Below are positions 1 to 5,891 of a stretch of DNA of 6,764 bases, in pieces; positions within the stretch are counted from its first letter, which is position 1, and each line of letters opens with the position of its first letter. The stretch covers positions 1-6,764 of the forward strand of contig VBHS01000147.1 of NCBI GenBank assembly GCA_005881295.1, given 5' to 3'. Origin of the DNA: Chloroflexota bacterium. GTDB lineage: Bacteria; Chloroflexota; Ktedonobacteria; Ktedonobacterales; Ktedonobacteraceae. The notes beneath the pieces were generated by a model. It did no database searches and had not been told where the DNA came from. It saw only the letters and a program-made list of their open reading frames with translations. A program made the translations under genes and the position numbers.

Positions 1-1
1 A

Positions 2-397
2 TACTCACTCAGCACCGATAGCAAAAGTAGTGCGATACAGGCTATTTGCGCCTTGCATCAAGGGACATTCAAGGGCACAACCTCCAGAGGTGCGTCCGTT
101 TCTTCGCGGCGTGTATTTGGCTATGGTGAAATCGATATGCTGCTGGCCTATGCGAGCTACCTGGCAACTCATAACAAAACCAGCGCGAGTAGTAAACTGA
201 CCAGTGATAATTTGCTGAACTACCTGGCGCAGGCGCTCAAGAGTTGCGGCGCGATGCCTTTAGGAACCTGCCTTAAGACAAACATCCCCGCTTTTCAGCC
301 TGGCAAGAACAATGGCAACGGCAGCGGAACCGGAAATTCTAGTAATCATGGCAATGGAAAACCAACGAGTACGCCGACTCCCCCTCCCCATCATTGA
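2..397 (+). CDS. C-terminal part of an unrecognised, probably exported protein (5' end outside window)
   Basis: The frame is open from the left edge of the window, so this is the last 131 residues of a longer protein. The TTG at position 53 is an internal codon, not a likely start. The first ~85 visible residues look globular, with an amphipathic stretch around DMLLAYASYLATHN and a second helix-like stretch around NLLNYLAQALKSCG. Three cysteines are visible (ICAL, KSCG, GTCL). The last ~35 residues are low complexity: Gly/Asn/Ser-rich, then TPTPPPHH. Such tails are common at the ends of secreted or surface proteins of soil bacteria, so export is inferred, but the signal peptide would lie outside the window. 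I do not recognise the family. The gene converges on the GlcG/HbpS-like gene and shares a terminator hairpin with it. Confidence 0.75.
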   Translation, partial: YSLSTDSKSSAIQAICALHQGTFKGTTSRGASVSSRRVFGYGEIDMLLAYASYLATHNKTSASSKLTSDNLLNYLAQALKSCGAMPLGTCLKTNIPAFQPGKNNGNGSGTGNSSNHGNGKPTSTPTPPPHH

Positions 398-412
398 CCG
401 CTTTGAAAATAA

Positions 413-440
413 GAAAGATGTCGGCGAACCGGCATCTTTC
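413..440. terminator. Hairpin terminator between convergent genes
   Basis: A 12-bp stem with a single G-T wobble (GAAAGATGTCGG against CCGGCATCTTTC) closes a CGAA tetraloop. It starts 15 nt after the stop of the left-hand gene and lies 32 nt beyond the stop of the minus-strand GlcG/HbpS-like gene. Read on the minus strand it is followed by TTATTTTC, a reasonable U-rich tract. Read on the plus strand the downstream bases (ATGCTGCTATATT) are less U-rich, though the hairpin is equally strong. It most likely ends the minus-strand cluster and may act in both directions. Confidence 0.8.
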
Positions 441-472
441 ATGCTGCTATATTGAAATAATCTATTCCTATG

Positions 473-895
473 CTACAGTGCGTCCAGGCCAGCTTGCGCC
501 ACTTCCATATCCTCTGAGTAGTGAGCTCCGCTGACCCCGATGCCGCCAATTATCCCAGCATCAGTCTTGATAGCATAACCACCACCAAATACAACTAAGC
601 GATCTGTTTTAACAATGCCATGAAGCAATGGTGGATCATTCTTGATGAAGTCGTACCATTCATGCGATGCCATGCCACCAAAGCTAATAGCGGTGAATGC
701 CTTGTCCTGCGCGATTTGTACGCTTAAGAGGGGGGCCCCATCCATGCGACGAAAGGCCTTGAGCGTGCCATCCTCATCACAAATAGCAATACTCATAGGC
801 TTCCCCATTTCTTGAGCTTTTTTTTCGGCTGCCTTAATGATACGTTCGGCTGCTTCGATGGTGATACTCGACTTCTGGAAACTGTTTTGTGCCAT
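473..895 (-). CDS. GlcG/HbpS-like protein (haem-degrading/PduO C-terminal domain family)
   Basis: This 140-residue protein is a single complete domain of the GlcG/HbpS type (Pfam Haem_degrading). Hallmarks visible are an N-terminal helix rich in Ala/Lys/Glu (residues 12-29), the strand SIAICDEDGTLKAF (35-48), RMDGA (50-54), the helix segment IAQDKAFTA (61-69), the glycine-rich VFGGGYAI (102-109) and GGIGVSGAHYSED (117-129). Family members include Streptomyces HbpS, which binds haem and responds to redox stress, GlcG of glycolate operons, and the C-terminal half of PduO. The biochemical role of most members is unknown. There is no signal peptide, so it is probably cytoplasmic, unlike HbpS. The ATG at 893-895 has the RBS AAAGGAG at 906-912. 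It lies 96 nt after the lyase-like gene on the same strand and may be read from that transcript, since no convincing promoter is seen in the gap. Confidence 0.88.
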   Translation of the reverse strand: MAQNSFQKSSITIEAAERIIKAAEKKAQEMGKPMSIAICDEDGTLKAFRRMDGAPLLSVQIAQDKAFTAISFGGMASHEWYDFIKNDPPLLHGIVKTDRLVVFGGGYAIKTDAGIIGGIGVSGAHYSEDMEVAQAGLDAL

Positions 896-922
896 AGAAC
901 GATTTCTCCTTTACATTCCTTG

Positions 923-967
923 CAGATTGCTGAGCGAAGCTAGACGCGCTAGCGTCGTTGCAATCTG
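923..967 (-). other. Long-range inverted repeat with nested hairpin in the lyase-GlcG/HbpS gap
   Basis: A perfect 8-bp pairing (CAGATTGC at 923-930 with GCAATCTG at 960-967) encloses a second hairpin (GACGC, GCTA loop, GCGTC at 943-956). An alternative inner fold pairs GCTAG with CTAGC. The structure starts 25 nt downstream of the lyase stop and ends 11 nt before the AAAGGAG of the GlcG/HbpS gene. No T-run follows on either strand, so it does not look like a standard intrinsic terminator. It could protect the upstream mRNA or tune translation of the downstream gene, which is an inference. Confidence 0.45.
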
Positions 968-991
968 TCTTTCAACCAGGTTACATAATGA

Positions 992-1867
992 CTATTGATG
1001 GACGCCATAGCGGCGCTCCAAAGCCTGAATCTCAGGCAGGCCAATCTGATCAGTGAATTGGGAAAAGGTGACCATGCGCTCTGCAAATGCAAGGGACGTC
1101 TGTCCCTGTTTGAGCGCCTCTAACAGGTCAAGTAGAGCTTGCGTAGCCGCGAACAACATGCTGACGGGAAAGATGACAAGTTTGAATCCAAGAGCGTGAA
1201 TTTCCTCTAAGGGTAACAAAGGCGTCTTACCACTCTCTGCCCAATTATAGAGTAATGGAACATCTGGAAACGCCTGTGCAATAGCGCGCAGTTCCTCTAT
1301 GGAACGAGGCGCCTCGATGAAGATGACATCGGCCCCTGCATCGCGATACGCTCTTCCTCTGCGTAGCGCATCCTCAAGACCATACACGGCATTGGCATCA
1401 GTTCGTGCGATAATCACGAAGTCGGGATCCTGCCGGGCATCAACGGCAGCGCGTATCTTCTGAACCATCTCATCGACGGGAATGACTTGCTTGCCCTCCA
1501 TATGGCCGCACTTCTTAGGCCAGACCTGGTCCTCGATGTGGATAGCAGCCACTCCTGCCTGCTCATACTCACGAACGGTGCGACGCACATTAATCGGATT
1601 GCCGTAACCAGTATCGGCATCAGCAATAAGTGGTCGATCGCCAACAACGGCAGCGAGGGCCGCGGCGCGGCTCACCATCTCGCTCATAGTGAGTAGGCCG
1701 ACATCCGGTTGCCCAAGTACGCTGGCTGCTGTGCCGAAGCCGGTCATATAAACGGCAGGAAATCCTGCCTGGGCAATGAGGCGAGCGCTGAGGGCATCAT
1801 AGGCTCCGGGAGCGACAAGAAGACCCCGCTGAACAAGCAGTTCACGCAGGCGTGTAGTGTTAAGCAT
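992..1867 (-). CDS. PEP mutase/isocitrate lyase superfamily enzyme (methylisocitrate lyase-like)
   Basis: This 291-residue cytoplasmic TIM-barrel enzyme belongs to the ICL/PEPM superfamily, whose members cleave or form C-C or P-C bonds next to a carboxylate using Mg2+. Visible motifs are APGAYDALSARL (19-30), YMTGFGTAAS near residue 40 in place of the YLSGGG of PrpB, the metal-binding DADTGYGN (83-90), IEDQ (111-114), the catalytic-loop signature KKCGH (118-122), ARTDA (154-158) and YNWAESGKTPL (207-217). The cysteine in KKCGH is the general acid of the lyases, so this favours a C-C lyase (2-methylisocitrate or 2,3-dimethylmalate lyase type) over PEP mutase. The Ser-to-Thr change near residue 42 and the absence of other prp genes leave the substrate open. 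The ATG at 1867 is chosen over an upstream TTG at 1885 because AAGGAA lies 6 nt before it. The gene follows the lipid-kinase gene after 25 nt, so they are probably one transcript. Confidence 0.88.
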   Translation of the reverse strand: MLNTTRLRELLVQRGLLVAPGAYDALSARLIAQAGFPAVYMTGFGTAASVLGQPDVGLLTMSEMVSRAAALAAVVGDRPLIADADTGYGNPINVRRTVREYEQAGVAAIHIEDQVWPKKCGHMEGKQVIPVDEMVQKIRAAVDARQDPDFVIIARTDANAVYGLEDALRRGRAYRDAGADVIFIEAPRSIEELRAIAQAFPDVPLLYNWAESGKTPLLPLEEIHALGFKLVIFPVSMLFAATQALLDLLEALKQGQTSLAFAERMVTFSQFTDQIGLPEIQALERRYGVHQ

Positions 1868-1873
1868 AGCAAG

Positions 1874-1879
1874 TTCCTT
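1874..1879 (-). promoter_or_regulatory. Ribosome binding site of the lyase gene
   Basis: AAGGAA on the minus strand, 6 nt before ATG 1867. The longer TTG start at 1885 has no purine-rich site at a proper distance. This sets the protein length at 291 residues. Confidence 0.7.
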
Positions 1880-1892
1880 GTTCAACTACCAT

Positions 1893-3365
1893 TCAGCGAG
1901 AGAAACTGACACAGCTTGCTCCAATGACGCCGCGCTTGGTTTTATCTCCCTCAACGACAATCTTCTCTCCCTCCTGTAACTCCCATACAGCTGTAGGAGG
2001 AATGGACGCGCCTTCACTGTTGAGTATGCGAGTTTGATCATCAATACGTACAGCAAATACTTCAGTCTCATCTGTATCCTGCTTTTTATAACTGCCTGCT
2101 ACAATATAGGTGTGTTGTTTCTCTGGAATTGGGGCAACTCCAATGACTGTCACTTCGTACGCTGTTTTTTGCGTTGACTGGAAACGGCGCTGACTGTCCT
2201 GTTGGACCTTCCCATTCTGTGTAACTTTCTGCTGAAGTGTAGAACCTCGTTCATCTCCCGGCTGGTGTAAGTTCCTTTTGGAGAATAATGATCCGCTGTA
2301 CGTGCGTGGAATTACCATTTGTAAAGCTCTCGGCTTCGCATCGAAGCGGTAGTTGACCATTATCTGTTTGGCATCAGAAGCATGTTGCATAACCTTCTGC
2401 TCGGATTTGTGCAAAAGCTCCTCGAGTTTTGCGACACTCCCATCCACTTGCATACCAATAGAAGCTGGTACCTGAATGGAAAAATGGGCTCCTCGGAAGT
2501 ATCGTGTCGTCTCTGCATCGAGCTTCTTCTGTGCCAGTATTGATAACGCTTGCTCTATTGTTTTCACCGGACCATTTGCAGTAATCAAACACACACTGAG
2601 CAGCCCATCATCTGCACGGGCGTCCGGATCTAAGTTCACTGCTCCTCCAAATATCGGCACTTTGCTTACGATCACTTCCCAGACATCACCCTGCCAGTGC
2701 GTCTCAACATTATCCGCCTTATCCATTACTTGCACCTGAACAGGGAATGGACGCTGCTCGGGCATTTCTTTAATTGTAGAAAGATCAAAAGCCAGGGGTC
2801 CCAAATGATATTTGAGAGGTTTAGAGATATGGGCCATCATTGCTGCGTCGACACCAATCCCAACGTGCAGGAGAAAGTATTGCCTGGTTTGGGGGGATTT
2901 CTCTGGCTTCTTATCCGTTTTCATACCGTTTGTTGGCTGCTGATCACTGCCCATCCCCTTAGCAAATCCCAGGCCTTCTACCTCTACGTGCCCAAGATCA
3001 ACCTTGCGCGCCTCGCTGTTCACAATCGCCAGAGCCGCTTTTGCCGGATCATGCGGTACACCGATTGTCCCTGCCCATATATTGTACGTGCCGCCTGGTA
3101 AATCGGCGACAAGACATTTTCCACCCGCGTTCATGACACCATTGATAACAGCATTCAGTGTACCATCACCGCCATACCCCATTACCAGATCATAACCATC
3201 ACGGGCAGCCTTCTGGGCCAGTTTCAATGTCTCGCCACCGTATTCTTTCAGCGTGACGTCTGTTTTCCACCCTGCCGCAGAAAAGACAGCAACTATGTCA
3301 GGGATTTTTGCCAGGTGTTCACCTGTTCTGAGATCAGCCACAATACAGGCCTTCTTGCCACTCAT
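1893..3365 (-). CDS. Diacylglycerol/lipid kinase family protein with C-terminal OB-like extension
   Basis: This is a 490-residue protein. Residues 1-125 form the nucleotide-binding lobe of the DAGK/YegS/sphingosine-kinase fold, with the signature GYGGDGTLNAVINGV (63-77) and LPGGTYNIWAGTIGVP (89-104), the equivalent of PxGTxNxxAxxLxxP. Residues ~162-355 form the beta-sandwich lobe, with HVGIGVDAAM (167-176) and MQVDGSV (305-311), ending in PRALQMVIP. Such enzymes phosphorylate lipid hydroxyl groups at the inner membrane face using ATP. Oddities: a charged, low-complexity insertion at ~135-161 between the lobes; DGS where many family members have DGE; an extra ~25 residues after it; and a C-terminal region. 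That region is a polar linker (~360-399) and a beta-rich stretch (~400-490) whose RIDDQTRI...LQEGEKIVVEG...GVIGASCV pattern resembles small OB-fold/DUF5666-like domains. Usual DgkB/YegS length is ~300 residues. The start at 3365 follows AAGGAG by 6 nt. Fold assignment is firm, but substrate and activity are not. Confidence 0.87.
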   Translation of the reverse strand: MSGKKACIVADLRTGEHLAKIPDIVAVFSAAGWKTDVTLKEYGGETLKLAQKAARDGYDLVMGYGGDGTLNAVINGVMNAGGKCLVADLPGGTYNIWAGTIGVPHDPAKAALAIVNSEARKVDLGHVEVEGLGFAKGMGSDQQPTNGMKTDKKPEKSPQTRQYFLLHVGIGVDAAMMAHISKPLKYHLGPLAFDLSTIKEMPEQRPFPVQVQVMDKADNVETHWQGDVWEVIVSKVPIFGGAVNLDPDARADDGLLSVCLITANGPVKTIEQALSILAQKKLDAETTRYFRGAHFSIQVPASIGMQVDGSVAKLEELLHKSEQKVMQHASDAKQIMVNYRFDAKPRALQMVIPRTYSGSLFSKRNLHQPGDERGSTLQQKVTQNGKVQQDSQRRFQSTQKTAYEVTVIGVAPIPEKQHTYIVAGSYKKQDTDETEVFAVRIDDQTRILNSEGASIPPTAVWELQEGEKIVVEGDKTKRGVIGASCVSFSR

Positions 3366-3371
3366 GATGTA

Positions 3372-3377
3372 CTCCTT
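3372..3377 (-). promoter_or_regulatory. Ribosome binding site of the lipid-kinase gene
   Basis: AAGGAG on the minus strand, 6 nt before ATG 3365. It argues against the in-frame upstream start at 3410, which would add 15 residues encoded across this site. Confidence 0.8.
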
Positions 3378-3438
3378 CTCTGTAATAATAACTTCTGTTG
3401 ACGCAAGCACGGAACAGGTATAGGTGAAGTTTCAAACT

Positions 3439-3467
3439 ATTTTACGTGGATTACATCACGTCATGAA
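3439..3467 (-). promoter_or_regulatory. Candidate promoter of the lipid-kinase/lyase transcript, with dyad in the spacer
   Basis: On the minus strand, TTCATG (3467-3462) and TAAAAT (3444-3439) are separated by exactly 17 nt. The -10 matches the sigma-70 consensus at 5 of 6 positions, but the -35 at only 3 of 6. A short inverted repeat (ACGTG, 8-nt spacer, CACGT; 3444-3461) fills the spacer and could be an operator. The predicted 5' leader is about 65-70 nt. Support is pattern only. Confidence 0.3.
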
Positions 3468-3481
3468 GATCGGGAAGCTAT

Positions 3482-4486
3482 TCAGCTGACATTGTTTTTC
3501 TGCTTAAATGTTGCCAGCTGCTCTAAAGCGCCTACAACAATGATAGTATCACCCGCTTCAATGCGCGCCTCAAGCCTTGAACCCGGCATCACTCCACTAG
3601 GTCTTTTCAGCGCAACGAGCATTGTCCCATAACTCAAGGTATTCTGGGCCTCCTCCAATGTTTTGCCCACGAGCGGCGAGTTCGCAGGAACTACTACTTC
3701 CTGCACCGCAAGTTCCACATCGCCAGCCTTTGTAATAGTATCAAAAAATTCCATCACGCCAGGCTGAAGAGCCAGGTTTGCCATACGATGTCCACCAATT
3801 GTGTACGGTGAAAGTACGCGATCTGCTCCTGCTAGCTTGAGCTTTGCTTCCGTCTCGTTGTGGTTAGCTCGTGCAACAATGAACAGTTTGCTGCTGAGGT
3901 GTCGTGCGGTCAGCGTAATGGAGATATTGGTAGCATCGTTATCTGTAGCTACCAATAAACACTTTGCATGCTGAATACCTGCCTCGCGTAACACATCATC
4001 GCTCGTAGCATCTCCTTGTTGCGCTAAATAACCACGTTCGATGCAGTTGCCAACATTACTCTCCTTCTCGTCAATTACGACGAACGGCAGGCGTGCTGCT
4101 GCAAACTCTTCGGCTATCTGCAGGCCGACACGTCCATAACCACAGATGATATAATGGTTGCGCAACGCAGCGATCTTGTTCTCCATCAAACGCCTCCTGA
4201 TTGCCTGGCTGAAGTGACCTTCGATCATGAATTCCATACCTGCACCGAAGGTATAGAGCAGTGACCCTACTCCCAATACGATCACGACAATGGAGAACAT
4301 CCGACCAGCGCTAGAAAGCGGTCGTATCATACTTCCCACGGTGGCCATCATGTCGACGGTAGTATAGAGGGCATCGGCAAAGGAAAACTGTTCGATCAGC
4401 ATGTAGCCAATCGTTCCCAGCACCAGTACACTGAGCACCAAAATAATCGCTATTCTGAGATGACGAATAGATTCTGGCGTTTTCAT
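3482..4486 (-). CDS. Two-TM ion channel with RCK (TrkA-N/TrkA-C) domains and atypical selectivity filter
   Basis: This 334-residue protein has the MthK/Kch-like layout of a prokaryotic potassium channel. TM1 spans ~11-30, a pore helix and filter ~36-58, and TM2 ~62-86. An RCK N-domain runs ~110-225 with the Rossmann motif GYGRVG (116-121) and acidic residues at the end of the second strand (IDEKE, 138-142). An RCK C-domain (TrkA_C) covers ~255-330, with PANSPLVGKTLEEA and the closing GDTIIVVG. The RCK ring would sit in the cytoplasm and gate the pore in response to nucleotide or ions. The filter is abnormal: TTVDMMATVGSMIRPLSSAGR has TVGSM where K+ channels have TVGYGD or TVGFGE, and it is one residue shorter. 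K+ selectivity is therefore doubtful. The ATG at 4486 has only a weak AAGG 10 nt upstream. The gene is divergent from the TPM gene. Confidence 0.9.
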   Translation of the reverse strand: MKTPESIRHLRIAIILVLSVLVLGTIGYMLIEQFSFADALYTTVDMMATVGSMIRPLSSAGRMFSIVVIVLGVGSLLYTFGAGMEFMIEGHFSQAIRRRLMENKIAALRNHYIICGYGRVGLQIAEEFAAARLPFVVIDEKESNVGNCIERGYLAQQGDATSDDVLREAGIQHAKCLLVATDNDATNISITLTARHLSSKLFIVARANHNETEAKLKLAGADRVLSPYTIGGHRMANLALQPGVMEFFDTITKAGDVELAVQEVVVPANSPLVGKTLEEAQNTLSYGTMLVALKRPSGVMPGSRLEARIEAGDTIIVVGALEQLATFKQKNNVS

Positions 4487-4513
4487 GAACTTTCAACCTT
4501 GATCAAAATACAT

Positions 4514-4541
4514 CCTATAGCAAGTTTACCAGCATGAACAA
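4514..4541 (-). promoter_or_regulatory. Candidate promoter of the channel gene
   Basis: On the minus strand, TTGTTC (4541-4536) is followed after 16 nt by TATAGG (4519-4514), 28 nt upstream of the ATG at 4486. Matches to sigma-70 consensus are 3/6 and 4/6, so this is a modest candidate. Confidence 0.3.
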
Positions 4542-4615
4542 GACCATGGCGAACATTTTTTGCCAGGTTCACTCAGAAGCAGCATGATTGTGAGCTTGTA
4601 GTGGAAAAGAGAGAG

Positions 4616-4644
4616 TGTTCAAAAAGAACCTTGTCTGATATACT
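4616..4644 (+). promoter_or_regulatory. Candidate extended -10 promoter of the TPM-PspA operon
   Basis: TATACT at 4639-4644 is preceded by TGA, which makes an extended -10 (TGnTATACT). TGTTCA at 4616-4621 is a weak -35 at 17 nt. A short dyad GTTC-AAAAA-GAAC (4617-4629) overlaps the -35. The predicted transcription start falls near 4650-4652, about 24 nt before the TPM start codon, giving a short leader that contains the AGGAGG site. Confidence 0.5.
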
Positions 4645-4661
4645 GATTCCATGACAACACA

Positions 4662-4667
4662 AGGAGG
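4662..4667 (+). promoter_or_regulatory. Ribosome binding site of the TPM gene
   Basis: A perfect AGGAGG lies 7 nt before ATG 4675 (a second ATG follows at 4678). It favours 4675 over the in-frame ATG at 4651, whose mRNA leader would be nearly absent. Confidence 0.85.
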
Positions 4668-4674
4668 AGAACAA

Positions 4675-5763
4675 ATGATGACCGTTCTTAAGCGTTTACT
4701 CCTTATCGTCGTACTTTTAGTACCCCTGGCAATTACGTTTTTTGGCCTGCAAGTGCAGACTGTACATGTACATGCGCAACAAGCAATGCCATCAGGGTCA
4801 TGCAACGACACCGTCTCCGACGATGCCCAATTATTTGGAAATCGAATCGTAGACGTCGTGAATCAGGCCAAGGCAGTCAATGACTCCCTTCAGGCAGATA
4901 CGCGGGTGGTTACCGTCAGCCAGAATACACTCGCCGGGAGCAGCCTGAGGGACTACTATTACTATATACAGTCTAAATGCCCGACCTGGGGAGGATCCAA
5001 TTTCGTGGTTCTCATCCTGGCCAAAGGCTATGAGCCGTTTCTCCATCTGGGGAGTCAATATAGCGGAAAGATGACTGCTGCTGATTTTCAGCAGATGGTT
5101 CTCAGTATCCGCTCCGAATTTGATAGTGGAAACTATGCCCAGGCCACCATTGACCTTCTCAAGCAGGTTCAGAAGAAGCTTAGCCCCGACTACACTTGGA
5201 TATGGGTAACGCTAGCGGTTCTCGTTGTCCTGGTTGCAGGAGCAGTCCTGGCAGTTATATTATTGAGACACCGACGGGCAATTGCAGTTGCAACGAATGC
5301 TCAAGAGCAAGCAATACGTGCGAAGCAGGCGGCCGTGGATGCTAGTAGCTCATTGAGTAATAAGATAGAAGAATTGTCGCCTCGTATTGAAGTTCTCCTG
5401 GCACTTATCCCTGCAGTCACGGCAACCCAGTTACGTGGATTGTTTGAAACCGCAAAGGAGAAAGCAAGTACAGTACAGGAGCGCTTGGGGAACCTGTTGA
5501 GTAATCCTGATACAAACCCTGACAGTAAGACATTACAGCCTGCATACTATGCGCAGATGCAACGCCTCTATCAAGAGGTTTATAACGAGGCGCAAGAACC
5601 CCAGTATTTGCTGCATGCTGTTGAGACGGCTGTGCAAAGGCTGGAGAGAAACCCACAGGAACAGATTGATTTTCACCAGCTGACAACGCCAGGTCTTCAG
5701 CAGGAGCATCCGCGCATTTCCCGGCCAGGATACTCCTCAGAATCAACCTGGCAAGGACGGTGA
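4675..5763 (+). CDS. Membrane-anchored TPM-domain protein with cytoplasmic helical tail
   Basis: This is a 362-residue protein. Residues 4-30 are a basic, hydrophobic signal sequence (KRLLLIVVLLVPLAI) with a plausible cleavage site after VHA (residue 34). Residues ~47-168 fit the TPM (TPM_phosphatase, YgcG-type) fold: DDAQLFGNRIVDVVNQA at the start, TRVVTV, GGSNFVVLILAKGYEPFLHLG in the core, then a helix ending in DLLKQVQKKL. Two cysteines in the exported part (43 and 102) could pair. A single transmembrane helix (~174-197) is followed by RHRR, so the remaining ~160 residues should be cytoplasmic. They are Ala/Gln/Glu-rich and largely helical (~205-330), followed by a polar tail. The TPM name comes from plant photosystem repair proteins; the bacterial function is poorly defined and phosphatase activity is unproven here. 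TPM proteins occur near psp genes in several bacteria, which fits the PspA-like gene 128 nt downstream. Confidence 0.82.
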   Translation: MMTVLKRLLLIVVLLVPLAITFFGLQVQTVHVHAQQAMPSGSCNDTVSDDAQLFGNRIVDVVNQAKAVNDSLQADTRVVTVSQNTLAGSSLRDYYYYIQSKCPTWGGSNFVVLILAKGYEPFLHLGSQYSGKMTAADFQQMVLSIRSEFDSGNYAQATIDLLKQVQKKLSPDYTWIWVTLAVLVVLVAGAVLAVILLRHRRAIAVATNAQEQAIRAKQAAVDASSSLSNKIEELSPRIEVLLALIPAVTATQLRGLFETAKEKASTVQERLGNLLSNPDTNPDSKTLQPAYYAQMQRLYQEVYNEAQEPQYLLHAVETAVQRLERNPQEQIDFHQLTTPGLQQEHPRISRPGYSSESTWQGR

Positions 5764-5830
5764 TAGACGACGTACTCGATATTGAAAGAGAGAGATCTAG
5801 GCACTGGGTCTTCGAGCGGCTGGCACAGAG

Positions 5831-5854
5831 GTTTAGCTCACTCGAGAGCTAAGT
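5831..5854 (+). other. Hairpin in the TPM-PspA intergenic region
   Basis: A perfect 7-bp stem TTAGCTC (5833-5839) with GAGCTAA (5846-5852), extendable by two G-T pairs, closes a 6-nt loop (ACTCGA). It begins 67 nt after the TPM stop and ends about 37 nt before the PspA-like start. No T-run follows, so it is not a standard terminator. It may be a processing or mRNA-stability element, or a protein-binding dyad. I see no convincing promoter in the 128-nt gap. Confidence 0.4.
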
Positions 5855-5891
5855 AATCATCAAGATCGTACAGGAAATGGAGAAGTAACTC

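Noticed and set aside
53..397. TTG at 53 as the start of a 114-residue protein
   Set aside because: The frame is open upstream to the window edge and there is no Shine-Dalgarno site before the TTG. The gene is better read as a 5'-truncated longer protein.
923..967. Intrinsic terminator after the lyase gene
   Set aside because: The stems pair well, but no T-run follows on either strand and the enclosed loop is long, so it was recorded as an RNA/DNA structure only.
2697..3101. 134-codon open frame on the plus strand inside the lipid-kinase gene
   Set aside because: It lies wholly antisense to a gene with clear family motifs, has no good RBS and its translation shows no recognisable domain. 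It is a shadow frame.
4328..4342. Frameshift or sequencing error as the cause of the missing GYG filter
   Set aside because: The frame continues uninterrupted with conserved residues on both sides (TTVDMMATVG and PLSSAGR). A one-codon deletion plus substitutions fits real divergence better, although an error cannot be excluded from one sequence.
4551..4568. Imperfect TGGC/GCCA inverted repeat with T-run in the divergent promoter region
   Set aside because: Only four bases pair before a mismatch and the T-run lies inside the loop, so it is not a terminator. It looks like chance.
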